A model generated the notes under the pieces. That model was not told the DNA's origin. It did no database searches and was given only the letters and a program-made list of their open reading frames with translations. Positions 1 through 6,138 of a stretch of DNA of 6,138 nt are shown in pieces. A program made the translations under genes and the position numbers. This stretch comes from an uncultured Bacillota bacterium (lineage in GTDB: Bacteria; Bacillota; Clostridia; Peptostreptococcales; Anaerovoracaceae): positions 1 through 6,138 of the forward strand of contig CAUHLX010000175.1 in the NCBI GenBank assembly GCA_959606705.1, given 5' to 3'. Position 1 is the stretch's first letter; each line of letters opens with the position of its first letter.

Positions 1-962
1 GTTAGATCCTTTTCTTCGATGAGAATGGAGCCTCCCTGATCCGCCACCACCTTGGCGTTGAAATACTGGTGATTCCCCGTAACATTGGGAGACGGAATCA
101 AAATGGAAGCCTTCCCGCAGGCGGTGATCTCCGAAATGGTGATGGCTCCGGAGCGGCTGACGATCAAATCCGCCGCGCAGAGGTATTCGTTCATGTTGTC
201 CGCGTAGGCCATGACGGTGATGTTTCCGTCCAGGGGAACTCCCTTCTGCGCCAGCAGCTTCATGCTCTTGTCGTAAAACACCTTGCCCGTGACGAAGAAC
301 AGGCGCATCCCCGGCATCTCCGAAAGGCTCTTGGCCACCTCCGCCATGGTGCTGTTGATCTTATCCGCTCCCCGGCTGCCGCCGAAACAGAGCACCACGA
401 ATTCCTTCGGCCCAATCCCCAGCTTGCTGCGGTAATCGATGACGCCGCTGGTAAGAAACGCTTTGCGGATGGGATTTCCCGTCACCACCAGCTTCTCCTT
501 GTGTTTGAAGTATTCCTCCGATTCCGGAAAGCTGACGAACACCTTGTCCACGTAATTCTCCAGCATTCGATTGGTCACGCCCGGCAGCGCATTCTGCTCG
601 TGTATGTAGGTCTTAATCCCTATTTTATGCGCCGCGCGGACCACCGGACCACAGACGTAACCGCCGGTCCCGATGACCAGATCGGGCTGAAACCGCCGGA
701 GAATTTCCTTGGCCTGATGATTTCCCTTCATCAGATCCCTCATCGTTCCCACGTTCTTCCACAGCTGTTTCCTGTGAAATCCGCTGACCGTGATGAACTC
801 GATGGGATAACCGCTTTTGGGAACCAAGTCCTTTTCCAGGCCCCGTTCCGTTCCCACAAACAGGATTTCCGCCTGGGGATTTTTCCGTCGGATCTTATCC
901 GCGATGGCTACGGCCGGATAGATGTGTCCGCCCGTTCCGCCGCCCGTCATAATCACTTTCAT
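1..962 (-). CDS. murG: UDP-GlcNAc:lipid I GlcNAc transferase MurG, C-terminus cut off
   Basis: MurG is a peripheral membrane GT-B glycosyltransferase (GT28) that adds GlcNAc to lipid I to make lipid II on the cytoplasmic face. The window holds 320 codons from the ATG at 962; full-length homologues have about 355-365 residues, so roughly 35-45 are missing beyond the left edge. The N-terminal acceptor domain has the glycine loop TGGGTGGHIYPA (6-17), GTGGYVCGP (98-106) and HEQNALPGVTNR (121-132). The UDP-GlcNAc domain has GGSRGADKIN (194-203, usually GGSQGA), SRSGAITISE (269-278), whose Glu278 matches the ribose-binding Glu, and ILIPSP plus NHQYFNA (297-303). It follows ftsW by 51 nt. No internal stop is seen. 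Identity is secure; only the end is unobserved. Confidence 0.97.
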   Translation of the reverse strand, partial: MKVIMTGGGTGGHIYPAVAIADKIRRKNPQAEILFVGTERGLEKDLVPKSGYPIEFITVSGFHRKQLWKNVGTMRDLMKGNHQAKEILRRFQPDLVIGTGGYVCGPVVRAAHKIGIKTYIHEQNALPGVTNRMLENYVDKVFVSFPESEEYFKHKEKLVVTGNPIRKAFLTSGVIDYRSKLGIGPKEFVVLCFGGSRGADKINSTMAEVAKSLSEMPGMRLFFVTGKVFYDKSMKLLAQKGVPLDGNITVMAYADNMNEYLCAADLIVSRSGAITISEITACGKASILIPSPNVTGNHQYFNAKVVADQGGSILIEEKDL

Positions 963-974
963 TTGAGCTAGTGT

Positions 975-980
975 CCTCCT
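975..980 (-). promoter_or_regulatory. murG ribosome binding site, long spacing
   Basis: A near-perfect AAAGGAGG is present on the minus strand; its AGGAGG core ends 12 nt before the ATG at 962, longer than the usual 6-9. No in-frame ATG, GTG or TTG lies in the spacer, so the start stands. Confidence 0.75.
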
Positions 981-1013
981 TTTGTCTTCCGCCGTTCCAA
1001 AGGCCTGGGCCTG

Positions 1014-2132
1014 CTACCTGGGCGAATGTCGAGATATATTCAGCATGACTCCCATGGAGCCCATAAACAGCAGCAGCGCGTTGCCCCCGTAGCTGACGAA
1101 GGGCAGTACCACGCCGGTGGGCGGCATGGAGGACGTGACTACCGCGATATTCAAAATCACCTGGACCGCCAGCATGATGGTGATGCCCGAGGCCACCAGA
1201 GTCCCGAACAGGTCGGGTGCGTTGAGGGCGATATGGCAGCAGCGCCAAATCAGGACGATATAGGCCAGGATCAACAGGATACAGCCCACGTAGCCCAACT
1301 CCTCGCCGATGATGGCGAAGATGAAATCATTCTGCGGTTCGGGAAGGTACAGCGTTTTCTGAATGCTCTTGCCCAGACCTACGCCGAAGAGCCCGCCGGA
1401 GCCCAAGGCCAGCAGAGACTGGACCACCTGATACCCGTCGCCCAAAGGATCTTGAAAGGGATCCAGGAAGCTCATCAATCGCTCCCGTCGGTATTCGGAA
1501 GTGATGATCAGGGCGAAAATGCCGGCGCCGCCAAGTCCTACGATTCCGAAGATGTAGGCCAGATTCAGACCGGCCACAAACATCATTCCCACCATGATGG
1601 CGGCCAGGGTAATCGCGGTGGACATATTCGGCTGCTTCATGATCAGTCCGAAGTAAACGCCGGTCAGCGCAAACAGCGGGAGTACGCCTCGGGTAAAAGA
1701 GCGGATCCGGGTCGGGTCCTTACTGAGATACCAGGCCACGAACACGATGACGCAGGCTTTGGAAATTTCTCCGGGCATGATGGTGAACCCGCCCACGCCG
1801 ATCCACCGGGTGGCCCCGTGAGAGCTTTGACCCAGAGGAGTAAACACCAAAACCAGCATGACCAGACTAGCGAGCAGCAGAAAGGGGGCGAACCGCTCCA
1901 GCCGGTGATAATCGAAAAAGGCCATGAAAATCATGCCGCATAGCCCCAATACCGCCCAGGTCCCGTCCGATTTCAAATATTTGTACGGATCTCCGGAAGC
2001 GTTGATGGCGCTGTAATAGCTGGCGCTGAACACCATGATCACTCCGAAAACCACCAAGCCCATGACGAGGATGGTCAGGACAAAATCCCCCGATTTCATC
2101 TGATGCTTTTTTTTGTCCTTTTTCCTTCCCAT
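1014..2132 (-). CDS. ftsW: SEDS-family lipid II polymerase FtsW (SpoVE-like)
   Basis: This polytopic membrane protein belongs to the FtsW/RodA/SpoVE family, which polymerises lipid II into glycan strands with a class B PBP. The 372 residues begin with a Lys-rich cytoplasmic tail (MGRKKDKKKH), then about ten hydrophobic segments, the first near 17-39 and the last near 339-367. Family motifs are GATRWIGVGG (106-115), MPGEISK (119-125), PEPQNDFIFAIIGEELG (264-280) and PPTGVVLPFVSYGG (337-350). Asp269 in NDFIFA aligns with the Asp proposed as catalytic in T. thermophilus RodA. The FAIIGEELG wording and the place between murD and murG favour FtsW/SpoVE over RodA; FtsW and sporulation-specific SpoVE cannot be separated from this sequence. 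The usual PSE triplet is PGE. The start ATG follows AGGAG (2138-2142) at 5 nt and is 26 nt after murD. The stop is TAG. Confidence 0.94.
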   Translation of the reverse strand: MGRKKDKKKHQMKSGDFVLTILVMGLVVFGVIMVFSASYYSAINASGDPYKYLKSDGTWAVLGLCGMIFMAFFDYHRLERFAPFLLLASLVMLVLVFTPLGQSSHGATRWIGVGGFTIMPGEISKACVIVFVAWYLSKDPTRIRSFTRGVLPLFALTGVYFGLIMKQPNMSTAITLAAIMVGMMFVAGLNLAYIFGIVGLGGAGIFALIITSEYRRERLMSFLDPFQDPLGDGYQVVQSLLALGSGGLFGVGLGKSIQKTLYLPEPQNDFIFAIIGEELGYVGCILLILAYIVLIWRCCHIALNAPDLFGTLVASGITIMLAVQVILNIAVVTSSMPPTGVVLPFVSYGGNALLLFMGSMGVMLNISRHSPR

Positions 2133-2158
2133 AACTTCTCCTGTTTTCTCAGAATTCC

Positions 2159-3520
2159 CTACTTCTCCAAATTGGCGACACAGGCTTTGAAATGCCGTCC
2201 TCGCTGCTCATAGCCGGTGTACATATCCCAGCTGGCGCAGGCGGGCGAAAGCAGAACGGTGTCTCCCGGTTCCGCCGCCGCAAAAGCTTCCTTTACACAG
2301 GCATCCATATCCTTACATAAAACGATGCTGTGAAAACCCAGATGCTCGGCGGCGGCTTTGAGCTTCTCCGCCGTGGCGCCCAGCAGGACCAGCTTTTTTA
2401 CCTTACCACGAAATGCTTGGATAAATGTGTCGAATTCCGATTTTTTATCGTAACCGCCGGCGATGAGCACGATGGGGCCGGAAATGGCTTCCACCGCTTT
2501 GATCGAAGCGTCGGGGTTGGTCCCCTTGGAATCGTTGACGAAGCGCACTCCGCCCACCTCTCCGCAGAATTCCAGACGGTGCTCCACGCCCTGAAAGCCG
2601 CGCAGAGTCCGGCCGATCACCTCCGCGGGCACACCGGCAAAGAAACTGATCGCCGCCGCCGCCAAAGCATTCTCCAGATTGTGGGCCCCCGGGATCTGCA
2701 ACTCGTCCGTCCCGCAAATTTCCGTCCGCTTTCCCGTCCCATCCGCGACGGTGATCTTTCCGTCCCGGACAAAACAGCCGGGAGCGAACTCTTTGGTCTT
2801 GCTGAACGGCACCACACAAGCGGGACAGCCCTCGGCCTTGGCCCAGGCACCCGGATCATCGTAGTTGACCACAAAATAATCCGAAGGCGTCTGTCTGGCA
2901 TAGATCTTAGCCTTGGCCGCCGCGTAATTTTCCAGGGTTCCGTGCCGGTCCAGATGGTCGGGCGTAATGTTCAGCAAAGCGGAAACCAGCGGATGAAACT
3001 CTTTGGTCGTCGCCAGCTGAAAGCTGCTGGCCTCCGTCACCATCCAAGTATCCGGCGGCACGGAAACCGCTTTCGACACCACGGCGATTCCCACGTTTCC
3101 CACCACCTCCGTCTTTCGTCCGGCGTTTTTGAAAATTTCACCGGTGAGCACGGTGGTGGTGGTTTTTCCGTTGGTGCCGGTGATGGCCACGTATTTTCCC
3201 GTTCCGATCCGGTATGCCAGCTCCAGCTCGCCGATCACCTCCGCGCCGGCCGCCTTGGCCTCCTGTACGAAGGGAAGCGCCGTGGGCACCCCGGGGCTCA
3301 TGACCACCAGGTCAAACTGTTCCGGACGCTCCGGCTCCCTTCCGAAGCAGCAGGACGCGTTTTGATTGGCGAAAAATCCTTGTACCTGAGGAGCGATTTC
3401 ATCCTCTCCTTTTTTATCGTAAACAGTGACCTTCGCGCCCAGCTTCAAACACGCCTCCGCCGCCGCGATTCCCGACTTTCCCATTCCCACGATCAGTACG
3501 TTTAACTTAGTCCAATCCAT
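2159..3520 (-). CDS. murD: UDP-N-acetylmuramoyl-L-alanine:D-glutamate ligase MurD
   Basis: MurD adds D-Glu to UDP-MurNAc-L-Ala in the cytoplasm with ATP. Starting at 3520 it has 453 residues, close to B. subtilis MurD (about 450). The N-terminal Rossmann-like domain has VLIVGMGKSG (8-17) and MSPGVP (74-79). The ATPase domain has P-loop GTNGKTTT (115-122), EASSFQL (163-169) and NITPDHLDRHG (184-194). Lys203 in AAAKAKIYA is in the place of the carbamylated Lys of the family. The C-terminal domain has PGAHNLENALAA (278-289), HRLE (314-317), NDSKGTNPDA (329-338) and SPACASWDMY (425-434). The frame extends 6 codons upstream to a TTG, but only the ATG at 3520 has a properly spaced Shine-Dalgarno. 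The stop is TAG. The 66-nt gap after mraY is the widest in the window and shows no clear promoter. Confidence 0.97.
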   Translation of the reverse strand: MDWTKLNVLIVGMGKSGIAAAEACLKLGAKVTVYDKKGEDEIAPQVQGFFANQNASCCFGREPERPEQFDLVVMSPGVPTALPFVQEAKAAGAEVIGELELAYRIGTGKYVAITGTNGKTTTTVLTGEIFKNAGRKTEVVGNVGIAVVSKAVSVPPDTWMVTEASSFQLATTKEFHPLVSALLNITPDHLDRHGTLENYAAAKAKIYARQTPSDYFVVNYDDPGAWAKAEGCPACVVPFSKTKEFAPGCFVRDGKITVADGTGKRTEICGTDELQIPGAHNLENALAAAAISFFAGVPAEVIGRTLRGFQGVEHRLEFCGEVGGVRFVNDSKGTNPDASIKAVEAISGPIVLIAGGYDKKSEFDTFIQAFRGKVKKLVLLGATAEKLKAAAEHLGFHSIVLCKDMDACVKEAFAAAEPGDTVLLSPACASWDMYTGYEQRGRHFKACVANLEK

Positions 3521-3526
3521 TTTCAT

Positions 3527-3531
3527 TCCTT
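3527..3531 (-). promoter_or_regulatory. murD ribosome binding site that decides the start
   Basis: On the minus strand AAGGA stands 6 nt before the ATG at 3520 (ATG GAT TGG). It directly abuts an upstream in-frame ATG (3526) and lies inside the longer frame that opens with TTG at 3538. Correct spacing therefore supports 3520 as the start. Confidence 0.75.
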
Positions 3532-3586
3532 CTTTCAAATTTTACCGCATCTTTAAAGGGCAATCGGCCCGTTTTTTCCTGTTTCA

Positions 3587-4546
3587 CTACCGTAGAATCA
3601 GCATGCTCAAGATGCACAGCAGCAGCGTCACCGACCAGAATACCGCCACTACCTTCACTTCCTTCCAGCCGCAGAGCTCGAAATGATGGTGAAGCGGCGC
3701 CATCTTGAACACCCGTTTGCCTCTGGTCTTGTAGCTGAATACCTGTATGATCACCGAAAGAGCTTCGGCCACGTAAACGCCGCCGGCGATGGGAATGATC
3801 ATTTCGATATCCATTAAAATCGCCGCCGCCGCAATCCCCCCACCCAGAGCCAGGGAACCGGTGTCTCCCATGAACACCTTGGCAGGATGGCGGTTGAACA
3901 TCAGGAAGCCCAGACAGCCTCCCGCCAGCGCCGCGCAGAATACCGAAGTGGCGGTAAACGTATAGGTGACGCCTACGATGGCCAGAAACAGCGCCACGAT
4001 CAGTGTGACCCCCGAGGCCAGGCCATCCAGGCCGTCCGTCAGGTTGACGCTGTTGACCATGGCTACCACCACGAAGGCCACGAAGGGCACGTAAAAAATA
4101 CCGAAATTCCAATATTCGTTAAGGAAAGGAATAAACACGCTGGTACCGTAGACCGAAACGCTTGCCTGATACAACGCCAGCGCCGCGGCAATGATGATTT
4201 GCAGCACCAGCTTTTGAGCGGCGGTCAGTCCCAGATTCCGGTGCATGACCACTTTGATGAAGTCGTCCATAAAGCCCAGCGCTCCGAACGCCAGAAAGGC
4301 CACCAGAATAATGATCATGTCTCGATTCACTCGACCTGCCGTCAAACAGGTAAGCACCACTCCCAGCATGATGGCGATGCCGCCCATGGTCGGGGTCCCC
4401 GACTTGGCCATGTGGCTCTTGGGCGCGTCCTCCAGAATGTTCTGGCCCGCCTTGAGCCGGCGCAGCATGGGGATGAACACCCAGGTCAGCGCCGCGGTGA
4501 TGAGAAACGAGACGACAATCGGTATCAGCAGTTGTCTATAATCCAT
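3587..4546 (-). CDS. mraY: Phospho-N-acetylmuramoyl-pentapeptide transferase MraY
   Basis: MraY is an integral membrane enzyme that transfers phospho-MurNAc-pentapeptide from UDP to undecaprenyl phosphate, giving lipid I, at the inner face of the membrane. The 319 residues match the usual bacterial length of roughly 320-360. About ten hydrophobic segments can be seen, the first near 6-26 and the last near 297-317. Diagnostic motifs are all present: SHMAKSGTPTMGG (44-56), the Asp pair in GFMDDFIK (Asp94, Asp95), NLTDGLDGLA (168-177), FMGDTGS with Asp228 (225-231), and MAPLHHHFE (282-290), the His-rich loop near the active site. The start ATG follows AAGGAG (4553-4558) with 6 nt between them. 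It lies 23 nt after murF and ends in TAG. No expected catalytic residue is missing, so this looks like an ordinary functional MraY. Confidence 0.97.
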   Translation of the reverse strand: MDYRQLLIPIVVSFLITAALTWVFIPMLRRLKAGQNILEDAPKSHMAKSGTPTMGGIAIMLGVVLTCLTAGRVNRDMIIILVAFLAFGALGFMDDFIKVVMHRNLGLTAAQKLVLQIIIAAALALYQASVSVYGTSVFIPFLNEYWNFGIFYVPFVAFVVVAMVNSVNLTDGLDGLASGVTLIVALFLAIVGVTYTFTATSVFCAALAGGCLGFLMFNRHPAKVFMGDTGSLALGGGIAAAAILMDIEMIIPIAGGVYVAEALSVIIQVFSYKTRGKRVFKMAPLHHHFELCGWKEVKVVAVFWSVTLLLCILSMLILR

Positions 4547-4569
4547 TCCGTACTCCTTAACAATTTATC

Positions 4570-6012
4570 CTATAAGTGTTTGCCTGCCAGCAGAAACTGA
4601 GAGATCTCTCCCATTTCCTGAGCGTGAGGCCCTTTCACCAAAACAGTGTCACCTTCTCGAAGCAGACCGGAAAGCTGACTCAACAGATCCTTTTTCACTT
4701 CAAAATAGTAAACCAGATTCCCCTTCGACGCACCTCGCGCGCCGTCGGCGATATATTGGCCGAAAGCCCCTACTGATATTACCACATCGGCGCCGTGATT
4801 GGAAGCGTATTCCCCCACCTGTTCATTGTATTCCACCGACTTGTCACCCTGCTCGGTAATCCCTCCCAGAATGGCGACCCGGCGCTGTTCCCCCACCTCT
4901 GCCAGCACGTCGAGAGCCGACATGGAGGAAGCGGGATTTCCATTGTAAGTATCGTCGATCAGCTTGATTCCCCCGCCCACCTCATGGATATTCAAACGGT
5001 TTTTTACCACCGTCATCTTCGCCAATCCTTCCGCCGCCTGTTTCATGGTAATGCCGAACTGCGTGCCCATAGCCACGGCCAGCATGGCGTTCAGCGCGTT
5101 GTGCCGTCCGGGAATCGGCAGATGAAATTTTTGGGTTTCTCCCTGGTGCTCAAGGGTGAAGGACACTCCCTTCTCTCCGGAGCTGACCCAATCGGAAAGA
5201 ACGAAATCGCAGGTCTCCCGGCGTCCCGCTCTCACGATGGCGAAGTCGCCCTCGTACCCCTGCTGTTTCTCTTTTTTCTCCCGGATCACCCGTTCCACGG
5301 ATTCTGCCGAAAGCAGTTCGTCCTCGTCGTTGAGATAGAGCACGCTGTCCGGGCCGAAGAAATCGGTAATCTCCATCTTCGCCCGCAGAATGCCTTCCTT
5401 GCTTCCTAAATATTCGATGTGGGAGGTGCCGATATTGGTGATCATGGCCGCCTCGGGACGGACGATGTCCGCCAGCGCGTGCATCTCGCCAAAGGCACTC
5501 ATACCCATTTCAAAGACGCCGGCTTCCGTGTTCTCCTCCACGCGGAACACCGTGAGGGGAAGTCCCGTCTCACTGTTGTAATTTCCAAGATTGCACACCG
5601 TATCATACTTTTCCGAAAAAATGCGATAGAGCATTTCCTTGGTGGTGGTCTTGCCGATGGTTCCCGTTACGCCCACCTTGCGGATGGAAAAGAGGGACAG
5701 ATAATAGGAGGCCAGATGATGAAGCCCTTTCAGGGTATCCGGCACCAAAATCAGAGAAATGCCCTTTTCCAGGGCCAGCTCCCGCAGCTCCGGCTCCTCT
5801 CGGGAAATCAAGGCCGCCGCACAGCCCGCGGCCGCCGCTTTTCCCAAAAAACGATGTCCGTCGGTCTGCTCTCCCCGCAAGGCCACAAATAGATCTCCCG
5901 CTTTTACCTCTCTGGAATCGATTGCAACCCCTGTAATCAATTTGTCCATTCCCTCGACGATTAATGCACCGTCCGCCCCTTTTGCCGCGTCATAAATGCT
6001 GAGCTTTTTCAT
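4570..6012 (-). CDS. murF: UDP-MurNAc-tripeptide:D-alanyl-D-alanine ligase MurF
   Basis: This cytoplasmic Mur ligase joins D-Ala-D-Ala to UDP-MurNAc-tripeptide using ATP. At 480 residues it is slightly longer than E. coli MurF (452). The N-terminal domain has IDSREVKAGDLFVAL (31-45) and DGHRF (51-55), typical UDP-binding segments. The central ATPase domain has the P-loop GTIGKTTTK (117-125), NYNSETGLPLT (144-154), EMGMSAFGEM (168-177) and NIGTSHIEYLG (193-203). The C-terminal domain starts near PGRHNALNA (301-309), followed by DDTYNGNPAS (353-362). Several C-terminal motifs depart from the usual pattern: LGDMxELG reads LGGITEQG, its following His is Asn396, and the KGSRxM-type tail is KGPHAQ. 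No frameshift or internal stop is present. The start ATG has a Shine-Dalgarno 9 nt upstream inside murE; the stop is TAG. Family assignment is secure; whether the motif changes affect the substrate is unknown. Confidence 0.96.
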   Translation of the reverse strand: MKKLSIYDAAKGADGALIVEGMDKLITGVAIDSREVKAGDLFVALRGEQTDGHRFLGKAAAAGCAAALISREEPELRELALEKGISLILVPDTLKGLHHLASYYLSLFSIRKVGVTGTIGKTTTKEMLYRIFSEKYDTVCNLGNYNSETGLPLTVFRVEENTEAGVFEMGMSAFGEMHALADIVRPEAAMITNIGTSHIEYLGSKEGILRAKMEITDFFGPDSVLYLNDEDELLSAESVERVIREKKEKQQGYEGDFAIVRAGRRETCDFVLSDWVSSGEKGVSFTLEHQGETQKFHLPIPGRHNALNAMLAVAMGTQFGITMKQAAEGLAKMTVVKNRLNIHEVGGGIKLIDDTYNGNPASSMSALDVLAEVGEQRRVAILGGITEQGDKSVEYNEQVGEYASNHGADVVISVGAFGQYIADGARGASKGNLVYYFEVKKDLLSQLSGLLREGDTVLVKGPHAQEMGEISQFLLAGKHL

Positions 6013-6018
6013 CCGTTT

Positions 6019-6138
6019 TCACTCCTCAATCAACTGTTTCGCCGTTTCCTTGTCGTTAAAATAATTTTTTGCCGCTCCGATGATTTGATAATTTTCGTGA
6101 CCCTTGCCCGCAATCAGGATCACATCACCGTCCCGATA
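6019..6138 (-). CDS. murE: UDP-N-acetylmuramyl-tripeptide synthetase MurE, C-terminal fragment
   Basis: This is the last 39 codons plus a TGA stop of an ATP-dependent Mur ligase; the 5' part lies beyond the right edge. The visible peptide starts YRDGDVILIAGKGHENYQII and ends in KQLIEE. DxVLIAGKGHExYQ is the hallmark of the MurE C-terminal domain, which helps bind the incoming amino acid. MurE acts in the cytoplasm and adds meso-diaminopimelate or L-lysine to UDP-MurNAc-L-Ala-D-Glu. The residue choice depends on a motif (DNPR for diaminopimelate) that lies outside the window, so the substrate cannot be assigned. The usual FDDRE near the end reads FNDKE here. The position directly before murF, with a 6-nt gap, fits the dcw order. 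Identity rests on the GKGHE motif plus context and is secure despite the short length. Confidence 0.95.
   Translation of the reverse strand, partial: YRDGDVILIAGKGHENYQIIGAAKNYFNDKETAKQLIEE
6022..6026 (-). promoter_or_regulatory. murF ribosome binding site inside the end of murE
   Basis: On the minus strand AGGAG lies within the last two Glu codons (GAG GAG) of murE, 9 nt before the murF ATG at 6012. A ribosome finishing murE therefore covers the murF initiation region, which suggests translational coupling (inference). Confidence 0.8.

Noticed and set aside
69..971. Plus-strand open frame of 300 codons antisense to murG
   Set aside because: It mirrors the murG coding region, has a low-complexity His/Arg-rich translation and no known motif.
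1026..1943. Plus-strand open frame of 305 codons antisense to ftsW
   Set aside because: The product is strongly Gln/His/Asp-rich, as expected when membrane-protein codons are read in reverse; ftsW on the other strand has clear SEDS motifs.
2330..3505. Plus-strand open frame of 391 codons antisense to murD
   Set aside because: It lies wholly opposite a well-supported murD, its translation is rich in Arg, His and Gly without a recognisable domain, and no proper ribosome binding site was noticed. It is a by-product of codon bias in GC-rich sequence.
3521..3538. Upstream TTG start for murD, adding MKEGMK
   Set aside because: The TTG has no Shine-Dalgarno at proper distance, while AAGGA inside this stretch is well placed for the ATG at 3520, and family length fits the shorter form.
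3541..3566. Possible promoter TTGCCC ... TAAAAT upstream of murD
   Set aside because: The two boxes are about 13 nt apart instead of about 17, and the first matches the consensus poorly.
3558..3570. Small inverted repeat GGGC-CGATT-GCCC between mraY and murD as a terminator
   Set aside because: The stem has only 4 pairs and is followed by TTTAAAG rather than a T run; it is too weak for an intrinsic terminator inside an operon.
3887..4600. Plus-strand open frame of 237 codons antisense to mraY
   Set aside because: It overlaps the motif-rich mraY and shows only reverse-complement composition.
1..6138. Search by eye for CRISPR repeats, tRNA/rRNA genes, insertion sequences, or an unknown accessory system
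   Set aside because: Almost the whole window is coding sequence of conserved dcw genes with gaps of at most 66 nt; no repeated units, inverted ends or structured RNA were seen.

Overview
The window is a contiguous piece of the division and cell wall (dcw) cluster, with every gene on the minus strand. In transcription order, from high to low coordinate, it holds the 3' end of murE (39 codons visible), complete murF, mraY, murD and ftsW (spoVE-like), and most of murG (320 codons, cut by the left edge). These genes carry peptidoglycan precursor synthesis from UDP-MurNAc-tripeptide to lipid II, plus a SEDS-family glycan polymerase.

The gene order murE-murF-mraY-murD-ftsW-murG, strong Shine-Dalgarno sequences (AGGAGG, AAGGAG), short gaps and moderately GC-rich sequence (by eye, not computed) suggest a Firmicute, probably of class Clostridia. 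This is inference; family or genus cannot be read from the window, and whether the organism sporulates cannot be decided here.

Layout: 6019-6138 murE C-terminus with the GKGHE motif; 4570-6012 murF; 3587-4546 mraY; 2159-3520 murD (best start is the ATG at 3520, not the upstream TTG); 1014-2132 ftsW; 1-962 murG. Gaps are 6, 23, 66, 26 and 51 nt. None holds a convincing terminator or promoter, so one polycistronic transcript entering from the right and leaving past the left edge is the simplest reading.

How the genes work together: MurD adds D-Glu to UDP-MurNAc-L-Ala. MurE adds the diamino acid, and MurF adds D-Ala-D-Ala to complete the UDP-MurNAc-pentapeptide. MraY moves phospho-MurNAc-pentapeptide to undecaprenyl phosphate (lipid I). 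MurG adds GlcNAc (lipid II), and FtsW polymerises flipped lipid II with a partner class B PBP.

I found no mobile element, CRISPR array, RNA gene or unknown system. The long plus-strand reading frames are antisense shadows of the Mur genes. The points most worth a second look are departures from usual MurF C-terminal motifs, an A8 slippery-type run at the start of ftsW, a PGE in place of the usual PSE in FtsW, and TAG as the stop of all four genes whose full length is visible.
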